Under the pieces are notes generated by a model. It was not told the DNA's origin. It saw only the letters and a program-made list of their open reading frames with translations, and ran no database searches. Below are positions 54,177 to 64,000 of a stretch of DNA of 64,000 bases, one piece after another. The DNA lies in contig MJGA01000011.1 of NCBI GenBank assembly GCA_001910725.1, forward strand, positions 558,001 to 622,000, read 5' to 3'. The translations under genes were made by a program, and so were the position numbers. The number at the start of each line of letters is the position of its first letter. The first letter of the stretch is position 1. This stretch comes from Phanerodontia chrysosporium. Taxonomy: Eukaryota > Basidiomycota > Agaricomycetes > Polyporales > Phanerochaetaceae.

Positions 54177-56054
54177 TTACTGCTCCTTCTTTGACTCGGA
54201 CACGACGTCGCCGAGCGGTTGACCAACGCGGACCTTCTCGCCGCCCTTGACGAGGAACCGGAAGTCCTGGGGCGCCTCGAATACGAGCACGATAGTGCTG
54301 CCGAGGCAGAAGCCGCCCATCTCCTGCGCCTTAAGCAGCGGCTGGCCGTCGAGGATAGGCGAGGCCGCTTTATATACAGCCTCGGTGTACGTTCCAAGTG
54401 GGTGCTCGCGCCGCGAGCCGACGTTCGTGCGCAGATCCTATCAAAGTGCATGAGAATAATCCCTGAAAACAGCATGGCGGTATGTACCTTGTCAAAGTTA
54501 ATCTTGATACTACCGACGTTCGTCGCACCGACAGGCACCATGCCAAAGAAACCGTACTTCCAGCGACCGAGGAGCGCAACACGCTCGTTCAAGACGAACA
54601 AGTTCTCAAGACGCTTTGCCATCCACGGCGAGACGGAGAAAAGGTCACCTACACGAACTAGTCAGCACACGTAGCAAGGTAGAAAGTGCAGTCTGCATAC
54701 CAACGAAGTGCCTGCGCTTCTCGACGACCCACGCCGTTGGGCTGTGGAAGCGATGGTAGTCGCCGGGGCGAGATAGATGACGCAGAAGTAGAGCGCGTTC
54801 CCGGGCTTGATCGACGTCGCCGTTGAGCTCTTGCGGCGCTCAAGCGTAGGGCGGATGCCCATCTCAGACGCCACCGACGCGTCGTGGGCGACGACGTCAC
54901 TGAGGGAGCCTTCCTGCGACACAGACGCGTCGGTGCGCTCGCCGTGCTTCGTCGCGGTCGTGCCGACGTCTGCGCCGGTCGCGAGCACGGGCGAGCGTCA
55001 GAGCCCGGTACGGGCGTGCTCGTGCCCGACACCGCAGGCGTGTTCTGCGCTTTAGTGCCGAGCAGCTCGTGCAGGCTGTACTCGATGCCGTTGATCTCGG
55101 CGAAGTGCTTGTCGTCCGCCTCGGCCATCTCGCGCGTTGGGAACACGACCTGTGTGCGCGAGGTTCCGCGCGTTTCGACGCCAAGGAGCGCGTCGAGGGA
55201 GTAGGTGCTGCCCTTGATCTGTTCGACGCGTCCGCCCTTGATAGTGCCAAAGTGGAGGACTGTGCCATCTGCCGGACTGACCTGCAGGTTGTAGGACGCG
55301 TGAGTACTGTGCATCCCGTACATGGCTAGCGGGCGTACCAGGATAACGTCGGCAACAGGTCGGGAGCCATCCTTCAACTTGCGATAGAAGAAGTCGCCAA
55401 GGCTCTTGTACTCCTTCAGGTCCTTCTCCACCTCGTCAAGGTTGCATCCAAAAATCCAAGCGTAAAGCTTGAAGCCTGCAGGGCGAGCCCAGACCGGGAG
55501 CTCGAGAGAGTTCAGGTAGCCCCACACGCGGGACAGGTTTCGCAGAGGGAGAGCACCCATGACGTGCACCTGCACAGGTCTGAGCACAGGCAGCCAATGG
55601 CAAGAGCTTACTCACCGTCCATGGTCCCTTGAGCTTCACGACTTCATGACCCTCATCATCGACATAGACTTCCTTCTCGCCTAGTCTTTTGCGATATTGG
55701 ATAGCAATGAGGAGAAGAGCTCCCACTGCAATGGGGAGAGGGTACCACTTTGTGGGTGTCTGCCTCCAAGCATTCGCCAGCCTTTCTACAGCATAACGCG
55801 CCTCAGAGGGTGCAACGACACGTCACAACCGCATACTCACGATGGAGCGGCACGTCTGGACCTCCGAACGATTCTGGGGGCGGTATGCCGCCCTTGGACG
55901 AGTAGAGACGGTGGTTTGCTCTGTGTAGGAGGGCAGCACCGCCGCGTATGCAGCGTCGTATGATGCGGGAGGAGACGTTGGTGCCGCTAGAGCTGTAGAG
56001 ACCCGAGGAGAGGCGGTGGCGACCGCTGACGATTTTGGCCTTGATTCCTAGCAT
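54177..56054 (-). CDS. psd1: Mitochondrial phosphatidylserine decarboxylase (two frameshifts)
   Basis: Minus-strand exons 56054-55841, 55785-55616, 55569-55339, 55281-54701, 54648-54488, 54437-54177. Order: an Arg/Ser-rich mitochondrial presequence, an inner-membrane helix ([15 protein letters not shown]), [18 protein letters not shown], the core [22 protein letters not shown] with the self-cleavage His, [20 protein letters not shown], and near the C-terminus the processing motif LGST, whose Ser becomes the pyruvoyl group. It makes phosphatidylethanolamine from phosphatidylserine in the inner membrane. Exon 4 has an insert (about 100 residues, Ser/Thr-rich) common in fungal Psd1. Two single missing bases in C/G runs, near 54989-54991 and 54763, break the frame; probably sequence errors. 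Confidence 0.88.
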
Positions 56055-56313
56055 AAAGGCATGGGCCGAGTGGGCGAAGGTGTCCCTTTGTTATCCGTCG
56101 CAGACGTCGGGCGAGGGTGCCAGCGTGCAAGGCGAGTCTGGGGAACGGCACACGAGCAGGGACAAGACGACAGTGAGCTCGAGAGAGCCACCGTCGCCTG
56201 ACTGTTTACGTACTTATCACGTGCGTCGTTCTCCATCATTTCAGACTTTTCAAACCTGAGGACGATGTAGCGTCGACGTTGGTGGCATACTATACAAATT
56301 GGCAGTGAAAAAA

Positions 56314-56633
56314 CTAATAAAATGTCCACAGATAACAATTCTGGCCGGTAGAGTCAAAATAACAGTTCTTGTTCTCTCCGAGCCCTTGGCAAGCACCGCA
56401 GGGGCTCTCGCCAGGGTCTCCACAATAGTTCTTGCAATATGGGCTACGTGGTGGAAAGAGTGAGTGGAAACGACGGTTCAATGGTCCACAGTGACGACAT
56501 ACTTTCCGTCAATTTGATGGCAATAGCCGGGACATCCAGTAGGAGACGTGCAGTCGTGACAGTTGCCAGGTCCTTGTGCTACGCTTTGAGCAACAAGCAC
56601 AATGATACAGTACAGGACGCAGGTTACGCGCAT
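56314..56633 (-). CDS. Small secreted cysteine-rich protein 1
   Basis: Two exons (56633-56503, 56443-56314) give 86 residues. Signal peptide MRVTCVLYCIIVLVAQSVAQ; mature part with motif CHDCTSPTGCPGYC, then PYCKNYCGDPGESPCGACQ and NCYFDSTGQNCYLW. Eleven or so cysteines in a short chain suggest a disulfide-stabilised extracellular protein. It shares intron position and motif with the genes at 57776-58098 and 59331-59702. Function unknown; no similarity to a named toxin or hydrophobin is visible. Confidence 0.78.
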
Positions 56634-57775
56634 GGCCTGTTTCGAAGCTATGGAGTTGGCGCAAGAAGATGGGGTACGAGACGTTTTGCCTTTGTTCGCT
56701 TACTCCGCGTGTTATTATACACTCATAGCAGCTGCCAAGGTCTGCTCTTCATTCTGGCTCTGCACAGATATCCTGCACACTGACCCTGGACTGTCCCAGA
56801 CTGACCTCCGATTATAAAATTGCAAAATGGCATACGCTGACCGTTCTCGGGTGAGAGATCAGTCGTGCGAACTAGCCAGCGGCTGGACTTGCTGACCTGC
56901 TCTCTAGACTGCAGCCTCAGGGTCCAGCTCGGACACGCTACGTGCCTCGACGACCGCTCGTTTCGTCAACAGGTCGGAGGTCTGCATCTAGGTGACTTTG
57001 AAGACACGAGTCGAAGTGAATAGGTAGGCAGATTGACATTTACTCCCTCCAACTCGTTGTGCCTACTGGACTATATGGTGCTCATCGAGTCTTAGGGCGT
57101 GCCTTGGCGAGAATTTTTCCCTTACGGGAAGAGCGATCGACCAACCAACTGGTATGCAGGTGCATGCACTGTTGTCAGGACTTGTTCTGGCTTCGAGTGA
57201 GCCATAGCACGACCCGGATATCTCACAACACCCCTGAGCTGTCAAGCAATGTGTCTCCTCCGTCAACTGCTGCTGCCACCTCGTTTCTCATCTCCGCTGA
57301 AGCTCTGCTTCTCGCGTAACCTCGGGCAAGAGGGTCAGCAGTGACTTCATCAGCTGCCAGGGACACCGTATGCGTGCACTCTAACACCGACGCACAGTCA
57401 CTAGGGTTCACCAAGAGCGGTGAATTTCCGTGGTCATGGGGATCCTACAGTTCGGGACCGAACTCCCCAGTGCTGCAACTAGGGCAGGCTGCCATTGAAC
57501 TATCTGTGAACTCTCGTGTGGCCTCATTTCTAGCTGATGGTCATGACCACTCGCCGAGACACTTTGTCCTCCAGTTACCCCAAGGCGTCCCGCCGCAACT
57601 GTGCATCTTCCATGGAAGAGTTATATAGTATAATAACAGTCAAACGGGACATATCGTATAGAGTAATGTTTATACAAAATACCAATAACTCATCGGCCAT
57701 CTCGGACTATGCCTAGGCTATCATGAGATCAGCTTTCAATGCCAACATGCGATGAAGTACGAGGAACTAACCATC
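56634..57775. other. Intergenic stretch between secreted protein genes 1 and 2
   Basis: 1.1 kb without a supportable gene. Left end is the promoter of secreted protein 1. Confidence 0.4.
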
Positions 57776-58098
57776 TCAGAGAATCTCGAGGTAGCACTGC
57801 GTCCCGCGGTATTGAAGTAGCAGTTGGCACCGCTGGGGGCACCGTCGCAGACATCGCATGCATACAATTCTGACGATCCACAATAGTTCTGGCAGTAGGG
57901 CCTAACGAGATGAGTACCGTCAGCAGGGCCGCACGGTAGCGTGATAGGTTCTACCACGCACTTTCCACCAGACGAGGTGCATGTGCCAGGGCACCCTGTT
58001 GGCGACCTACAGTCGCTGCAGGAGGGCGGGGCCTGCGCGGCGGCAACTTGCGCAATGAAAGTAGTGGCGAATATGCCGAGAAGAGCGGTGAAACGCAT
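57776..58098 (-). CDS. Small secreted cysteine-rich protein 2
   Basis: Exons 58098-57962 and 57901 to about 57776. Signal peptide MRFTALLGIFATTFIAQVAA; motif CSDCRSPTGCPGTC; then PYCQNYCGSSELYACDVCDG and ANCYFNTAG. In the written frame the C-terminus runs on to 57736 (ending IACWH), but one added G near 57800 would give a CYLEIL ending like the CYLW ending of protein 1. So the shorter end is preferred. A TATAAGG-type box (minus) lies near 58155, about 55 bp before the start. Extracellular; function unknown. Confidence 0.75.
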
Positions 58099-59330
58099 GC
58101 CTAGCTCGTGGTTTCGTGTTGACTCCTCTTGCCATCCCAAAACAGCCCGCAGGCCTTATATGCTGCTGACAGTCCCTGCGGTTCCTGCGCTTGCACCGAG
58201 GCCAGTGCCCGTCGAGCCGCGCGCTGAGACGAGCCTAAGTCCGGCGGCACACTCTGCGACGGAGCGGGCTTCGTTCACCGACGCGTGCATCGGCACCGAC
58301 AGCCTCTGAACGCTGTTCTAGTCAGGTTGCGGAGGCATCAATGAAATCAGTTGGAGAGTGCTCACCGCTTTGCGCATATAGGAGGCCGACGTGCTCCAGC
58401 TGCGCGGCACAGGTTCCGCCCGCACACTGGTGGGTATGCAACGGACGCGGCTGCGGGCAGGGTTGAAACGGTCGGCGGTGACATCAAGGCGGCCGTGGGC
58501 GTATGAGAGAGAACATTGTGCGATGGGCAGCTGAAGATGCGCGGTGACTGCTCGAGTGGCCTGCGCTATCATTACCGGTACCCGACTGCAGATGGCAAAG
58601 ATGCTACAGCAGACATCGTTGGTCAGCAAGGAAGTAGGCATAACTTGTCGCTCTTGCAGGCATAGAAGTACTGCGGGCGCAACATAGCTATGGACGAGAC
58701 ACAAGGGGAAGGAGCTGCGGCTCATCGAGGGGATTGGAGGTAGGGGGCAGTCAGATGGTTGAACTCTGCAAGAGGATTGGCCCGGGCGTGCCCAATCGAC
58801 GTTGAGGGTTGGATGAGTTACTTGCGCCCTTCGCACCACTCACCATGAAACTAACGCTGTCTGGAACCCGTGGCTCAGCTAGGGGAAATCACTGGTCGTG
58901 TACAGCAGGCTCGTCATCCCACACTTCAACCGGTCTCGTAATCAGCACATCGCGTAACGATCAGCAGGAACGAGACAGCAAGCTCACCGGTAGTTAGGCA
59001 CAAAGGCTTCGTGGACCCAAATACTGCCGAGTATTAGCGTTCAATTAACACATTGGTGGGTACCCCATGTCAGCTGCAAGGCACGTCGAAGGACGAGAGA
59101 GTATGGGCGGTACATCTGCAAAGGTTACGACCGGGACTAGACAACGAATTTGGCGCTTTCATAGCACACAGGCGGAGGGCGACAAGATAGTCATCAGGGA
59201 ACATTCTGGACGGTAATTGCTGCAGGAAGTACGGCACGCTGCAATATTCATTTGCACTGGCTCGCCCGAACTGTACGATACACAAGACGCAGATCTCCTT
59301 AATTTGGATCGCTAATATCCTGCTGGAAAG
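58099..59330. other. Intergenic stretch between secreted protein genes 2 and 3
   Basis: 1.2 kb; promoter of secreted protein 2 at the left. The minus-strand open frame at 58318-58839 has no domain and low coding character. Nothing else recognised. Confidence 0.4.
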
Positions 59331-59702
59331 TCAGCTCCCGTGGACTATCAAGCACGGTATTAGCATACCTGGGTAAGTCCAAAGATGACAACCGCCAGAA
59401 GGGTCGAAGACGCAGTTCGCAGTTCCGATGTGATCAGCACATACGCTGCAAGCTAGGGTTCTGTTGCAGTAATCGACACAGGCAGGCCTGCATGGGCAGT
59501 GTGTGTCATCAGACCCTCAAATAAGATACAGAGAAGGGTATGCCCAGACGCACTGGTCATCGAGTAGCGTGCATGTGCCAGGACAGCCGGTAGGCGAAGT
59601 GCATACACCGCAGACGTCGTCACGGGCCCCCATGACTGCACTTGCGGTTGACTGGGCGACGAGCGTCGCGAGGAGAACGCCGGGTATGATGGTGAAGCGC
59701 AT
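59331..59702 (-). CDS. Small secreted cysteine-rich protein 3
   Basis: Exons 59702-59554 and 59487-59331 give about 101 residues. Signal peptide MRFTIIPGVLLATLVAQSTA; motif CGVCTSPTGCPGTC; second exon PACVDYCNRTLACSVCADH, CVFDPSGGCHLW, with a longer hydrophobic tail than its paralogues, which might instead be spliced off at a GTATGC donor after TYPG. TTTATA box (minus TATAAA) near 59788-59793, about 90 bp upstream. Same intron position as the other two. Function unknown. Confidence 0.75.
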
Positions 59703-61678
59703 AGTTAGTGGAGTCCGGATGCGTAGAACGTCGTGGTACTGCAGTGTGTCTGTAACGTCTTCGGTGTCAACGATGTGCGCGCACTTACCTTTATAAGCCG
59801 CCGCGCCTCATTCTCCAAGGGCTGCACTCCCCATGCCAAGACTAGCGGGCTCGGACATGACTCTAGCGAGGAGCACGCGTGAGCAGATGCTGCACGGCAT
59901 CCGCACTGCTAGACGACGGTGCGGGCTTTCTTCACCGACGCCCGCATCAGCAGCGAGCACTCCTGACCATTACTCGTCATGAGCGATGAAATGCGAATGC
60001 AAATGTTGGAGTAGCTCACCCATAATGCGCTGCGCAAACCCCGAATATGCAACCAAGAGTCGGATCAGCCATTCCTGGAGCGCAACGAAAATGCTGACTG
60101 CTGTTGAATGGTCTGGATTGCTTCTGCGATGACTAGGGTATGCTTTCGAGCGTGGAGAGCTGTCCCCAGCAACGGCGATGCGGCCGCAATTACTACATCG
60201 TCTACACGTCCTCCAAAGCGCGGCAGCCCGAACAATGGCCCAATTAGCCGACCAAGCCTTGCGGAACATGAGCATAAGTGAAGCTTGATGGACATAGCGC
60301 AGCGTCAAGCGACGAGCTTCACGAACGGCGTTGTGCCCGTCGACGGATATCCGATGGTGGCGACGGTCGGCTATGCAGTAGTACTAGGCTTGTTCGACCC
60401 TGCCGGCAGGCAATAACGTGAACGTCGTGAGGAGAGCCCAGCAAGCAGGGATCGGACTTTGCCAGCGTGTCGTTCTCGCGGCGCCCCGATCTCAAAGCCG
60501 ATTACACAATGCCATGATTATCCCGACCCTGCTGAGATAGTAGTGGCATTCAACGAAGTCGGCACCATTGGGTGGTCGTGGCTAGGTAGATGGAATACAT
60601 GGAGAGTGACGTTGCCGTGGCGGAACAGGAGGAAAGTGCCATGGCAGGGAAGTGTCCGCTCCAAAGTTCAAACCATCACCAGAGAGCGGTAAGGTCGGCC
60701 ACGGGTGTGAACAGTCAGCTGACAATGGAATATGACATCCATGTTATCAGATAGTAGGCCCAGCGGCAGTTCAGGATATCTGTTCATCGGGTCGACCGGG
60801 ACAGGGTAGTATGCGGATACAGATGTCTTGGCTTTGAGCAAACAGGGCTGTCAGATATCCGCATCCCCACTAGCTGCGAAACCGCTTACCATAGCCCTCA
60901 TGGTAGTTGGAGATGCGCCTACCTATCAAGGGTAGAAGATGAGAGCAAGCGCACCACAACTACGGATGTCATATGACAATGGGAATACGAATACCACGGG
61001 GCAATGATATGGAATACAATGGGTCCATATTATGGCACTCTAAGAAACGAGCTAGAGCGGGGTTCTGGTGATGAGCTAGTTGATCGGCGTGGAAAAGGTA
61101 AAGCGGACGCACCATCACACTTCACCAACACGGCTGTTTCCAGACCTACTTAGCTCCCACCACGCCCAAGACGCACCGAGACCGGTCATCCGTTCTGGGC
61201 TCCAGCGACGCGTGCCCGAGGATCAGGCATCGTGGGTGCGACAGCTTCCATGCGTGCACTGCAGGCGTTGCCGAACGGACCATCTCCGCTGTCGGCTATG
61301 GCAGAGTTTCACCTCGGGTTGAAGCGACGGCTGCGCAGACGACCCTCGCAGCTGGACATGGGCGAGCAAAGCCCCAGACAGAACCAAGCGGAAGGACAAG
61401 ACTGATGACCGCGCACTGATTCCGCATGAATGTTCATGTTTTAAATTGTTCCATTAGGTAGCGGAGCGCATAGATAGACGACCAGGAACTACTATGGGAG
61501 ACAGGACCAGGGTTAACCAGCAACGAGCGATGACGTTGATAGCAGTCGCGAGTTCCAGAGCCAGCGATGGCAGCAGACAGCGAGACAGCAGAGCGGGAGA
61601 ACAGTCCACAGGGAGAAGCCACCGCCGCCGAGCACAAGAGTTGTAGTCGCCAGAGGTGGAGTGTCCGAGTCAGGGTTT
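59703..61678. other. Intergenic stretch before the Spo22-like gene
   Basis: Nearly 2 kb. The left end is the promoter of secreted protein 3, the right end the 3' flank of the meiosis gene. No coding region, RNA or repeat recognised. Confidence 0.4.
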
Positions 61679-64000
61679 TCAGGGAAGGTCGGAGTCTGTC
61701 GACTTGCCGGCGTCAGGTTCGAACCTTGCGAGAAGGGTCGTGTAAGTCTCGGAGATCTGGCGGAATATGCGGAGTCAGAAGCAAAACAAATTTAGAGGTA
61801 ACGACATATTGTTCACCTTCGCCGCACGAGCCTCGCCGTCCGGTACGAAGCGGCAGATAACTGTGGATGCTTCGAACCATCTTCGTGCCTCGTCTGCTAG
61901 AGATACACTGTACACGAAGCTTAGATGCGGATGCGCGGAAGGGATTCAGAAAGGAAATGTACTGGAGACATTCAATTCCAGTGTTGTACGAGGTCCCTAG
62001 GAGCCACTGCCGCTCGTCCATGGGGTAAACCTTGACACGCCGTCTTTAGTCCGCTCAATTGCAGTGAAGGGGGCACTGACGTTCTCATTGTCAGGATCGT
62101 CCGAGTGCTCTTCCAGGACGGCGACAGCCTGCTCAACGTAACGCAGAGCCTTCGCTCTGTCCGCCGAGGAGTTCCTAGACAGGAGTATCGTGCAGATTGC
62201 GCGAAGCCACCGTGAGAACTTTTCTACGGATAGTGATGCGCGGTCCAGGCTGGCGTGAAGAATTGCCTGCAAAGAGGTGATCAGTAAGACTCCACAGCTA
62301 CGAAGCTGCATCGTTCTATCACCTCCAGGGCTGCGAAGAGCACTAGACGACCGCTTGCATTGTAAGTGGGGGAGTCAGAGAGGACGATGACAGGAAACAC
62401 ATGCCTTCGACCGGACAATCCTTCTCGACCCACTATCAAGAGGTGGCGGTAAGTACCCGAGCACATCACGTTCCGGATATAGCAGACGATTCACCAATAT
62501 GTCCGCGAACGCTTCGAACGTATTGGTGGCCAGTGCATCAGATCTGACTGCTTCCTGGTACAAGGTTAGCGTTACGCCCGTAAGGCGGAGATGGCGTGAT
62601 CCTTACTTGGATCACGTCGAGAAGACTCCTCCAATTCTTCATTAAACAGCACACCTCTGCCTGGAACACTCTGAGAATGTGAATGAAGGATCTTGCGCGC
62701 ATGACGTCCTCATCGGATATGAGGCGGTTGTTTGCGAGCATGCCTTGTAGCCGGGTCATGCAAGAGCAAATGTCGTGGAATGTAGCGTTCACGTACTGCC
62801 AAACACGGGTCAGCCAAGAGCAGATCCCGGTAAGACACTTGGCGGACGCACAGCGCCGTCTTCGGAGCTATCGAGTTGCCGACGTAGCAGGAACACTGCA
62901 CAGGGAAAAATATATCAGGACGCGTGGGAATGGTTGGAAACTGAGACAACACACCTTTTCCTGCGATTGCCGCAAACGACGCGTTCGCGATGTAGACGTG
63001 GATACTGGTGTCCACATCCGTAACAGAAGAAGAACAATATATCTCGAGTAACTGGGCACATGTCAGCACGCGCGACTCTCGCAGCTAGTTGGAAGAGAAG
63101 GCCAACCTCGCGTGCAATATCGAATAACTTTGTCACGGCATCTTCCGCGCCCTCCCAATCTGCGCAGCCTCTTATGGCACAGTTATAGGCTGTTCTCCAT
63201 AACCACGAGAGATCTTTTGCGGCGACCGCACGTTGTGGCTTGGGCAAAGATTCGATCAGAGTCTTCCCTTTGTTTGGTGGCGGGCGATATGAGATCATGA
63301 CGTCGGCGCCGAGTATGGGAGACACGCTCACCGGTGATGAAATGCCCTATCAAGGTGGGAACAAAGCCGTTGCTTGTCAGGGAACATTTGCATCAGAAGC
63401 CACGGGAACAGCTAACTGGTTCCGCACGTACCTGTTAGCCCCAGGCTCCGCCATGAGCTTGACCGTCAGTCGGATGATGCAGCGGATCAGCGTCAGCGTG
63501 TCCAGATGCGACTGGGGTCCATCTTGTTGTCGGACGGTGTCCAATAAGGTCTGAAGCACCGCAAGAAGTAGCGACTTCATGTCAGAGTCGTTGGCAAGCT
63601 GGGTGGCGAGCAGGAGCATCTTCCGATCGAAATCTGGTGCCTCGGCCATCCCGCGCACCGCTTCGATAGCTAGACAACAGGAGCATGAGATGGAGCGCCA
63701 TATTGTCACTGAAAACCGTTGACCTTCAGCCTCTGACCCTGAACGAACAGTCAGCTGCGTGGCAAAGGGCCGTGGGACATTCAACGGTACCTTGATGGAC
63801 TGCCACAAGCAGCGCGACATACCGGGTGGCAGCGTCGTCATTTTGACAACGGCGGAGAATCGCAGACGCCTCGAGTATTCTCGTTGCTGGATGTGGCAGA
63901 GCGCCGCCTTGCGAAAGCACTTAGCATGGCTTGAACGAGCCATACTGACGAAAACCGGATGGGTACCGCAGAGGAACCAGTCCGCAGCGTCTGACCATCG
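61679..64000 (-). CDS. Spo22/ZIP4-like meiosis protein, 5' end beyond the window
   Basis: A multi-exon minus-strand gene entering from the right edge. Recognisable blocks in order: WSDAADWFLCGTHPVF, KCFRKAALCHIQQREYS, ILRRCQNDDAATRYVALLV, FDRKMLLLATQLANDSDMKS, TLIRCIIRLTVKLMAEPG, DLSWLWRTAYNCAIRGC, IHVYIANASFAAIAGK, HASLDRASLSVEKFSRWLRA, MDERQWLLGTSYNTGIECL, RWFEASTVICRFVPDG and a C-terminus ISETYTTLLARFEPDAGKS. This helical TPR-type layout is that of fungal Spo22/ZIP4 (TEX11 in animals), a ZMM factor for synapsis and crossover control. At least ten short introns. One base is missing near 63869 (frame shift between REYS and AILRRC). Stop at 61679-61681. Confidence 0.8.

Noticed and set aside
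1..64000. CRISPR arrays, bacterial operons or rRNA genes
   Set aside because: No regularly spaced repeats or rRNA-like sequence; intron-rich genes show a fungal nuclear genome. tRNA genes were not found, though a scan by eye could miss one.

Overview
This 64 kb window is eukaryotic and comes from a basidiomycete fungus. The evidence is many 45-65 bp GT-AG introns, a FunK1 protein kinase, DUF6533 membrane proteins, LysM secreted proteins and a dynein heavy chain that stops after the tail, the split form described for Agaricomycetes. A polypore-like Agaricomycete fits best, but the species is inferred, not shown.

Left part (1-19854): almost entirely one family of Ty3/gypsy chromovirus in direct tandem with a period of 8612 bp. 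There is a partial copy I (pol 3' end plus LTR), a full copy II (3146-11244) and a full copy III (11758-19854). Each full copy reads LTR (600 bp), self-complementary primer site, an ATG-free leader with a 270-codon ORF, gag, pol (protease, RT, RNase H, integrase, chromodomain) and a C-terminal dUTPase, then polypurine tract and LTR. Two identical 513 bp pieces of a host coiled-coil gene lie between adjacent LTRs. The rest of that gene (minus strand) resumes at 19855. Two insertions into one host gene followed by unequal exchange between them explain the layout.

Middle part (19855-47000): the interrupted membrane-anchored coiled-coil gene; a FunK1 kinase; a double F-box-type protein; the dynein heavy chain tail gene dhc1 (12 exons, minus); a small conserved-looking gene of unknown function; the mitochondrial branched-chain keto-acid dehydrogenase E2 gene; two LysM protein genes; the paralogue of the coiled-coil gene; a FunK1 remnant; a five-exon unknown gene; and a PAQR/haemolysin-III membrane protein.

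Right part (48000-64000): three tandem DUF6533 multi-membrane-span genes; mitochondrial phosphatidylserine decarboxylase; three related small secreted cysteine-rich proteins; and the 3' part of a Spo22/ZIP4-like meiosis gene running off the right edge. Housekeeping genes (dhc1, E2, psd1, spo22) are interleaved with rapidly evolving accessory families (FunK1, F-box, LysM, small secreted proteins).

Caution: several otherwise intact genes carry single missing C or G bases inside C/G runs (E2, psd1, PAQR, spo22, coiled-coil B, RT of copy III). This looks more like base-calling error than decay, so pseudogene calls from one frameshift should be read with care.
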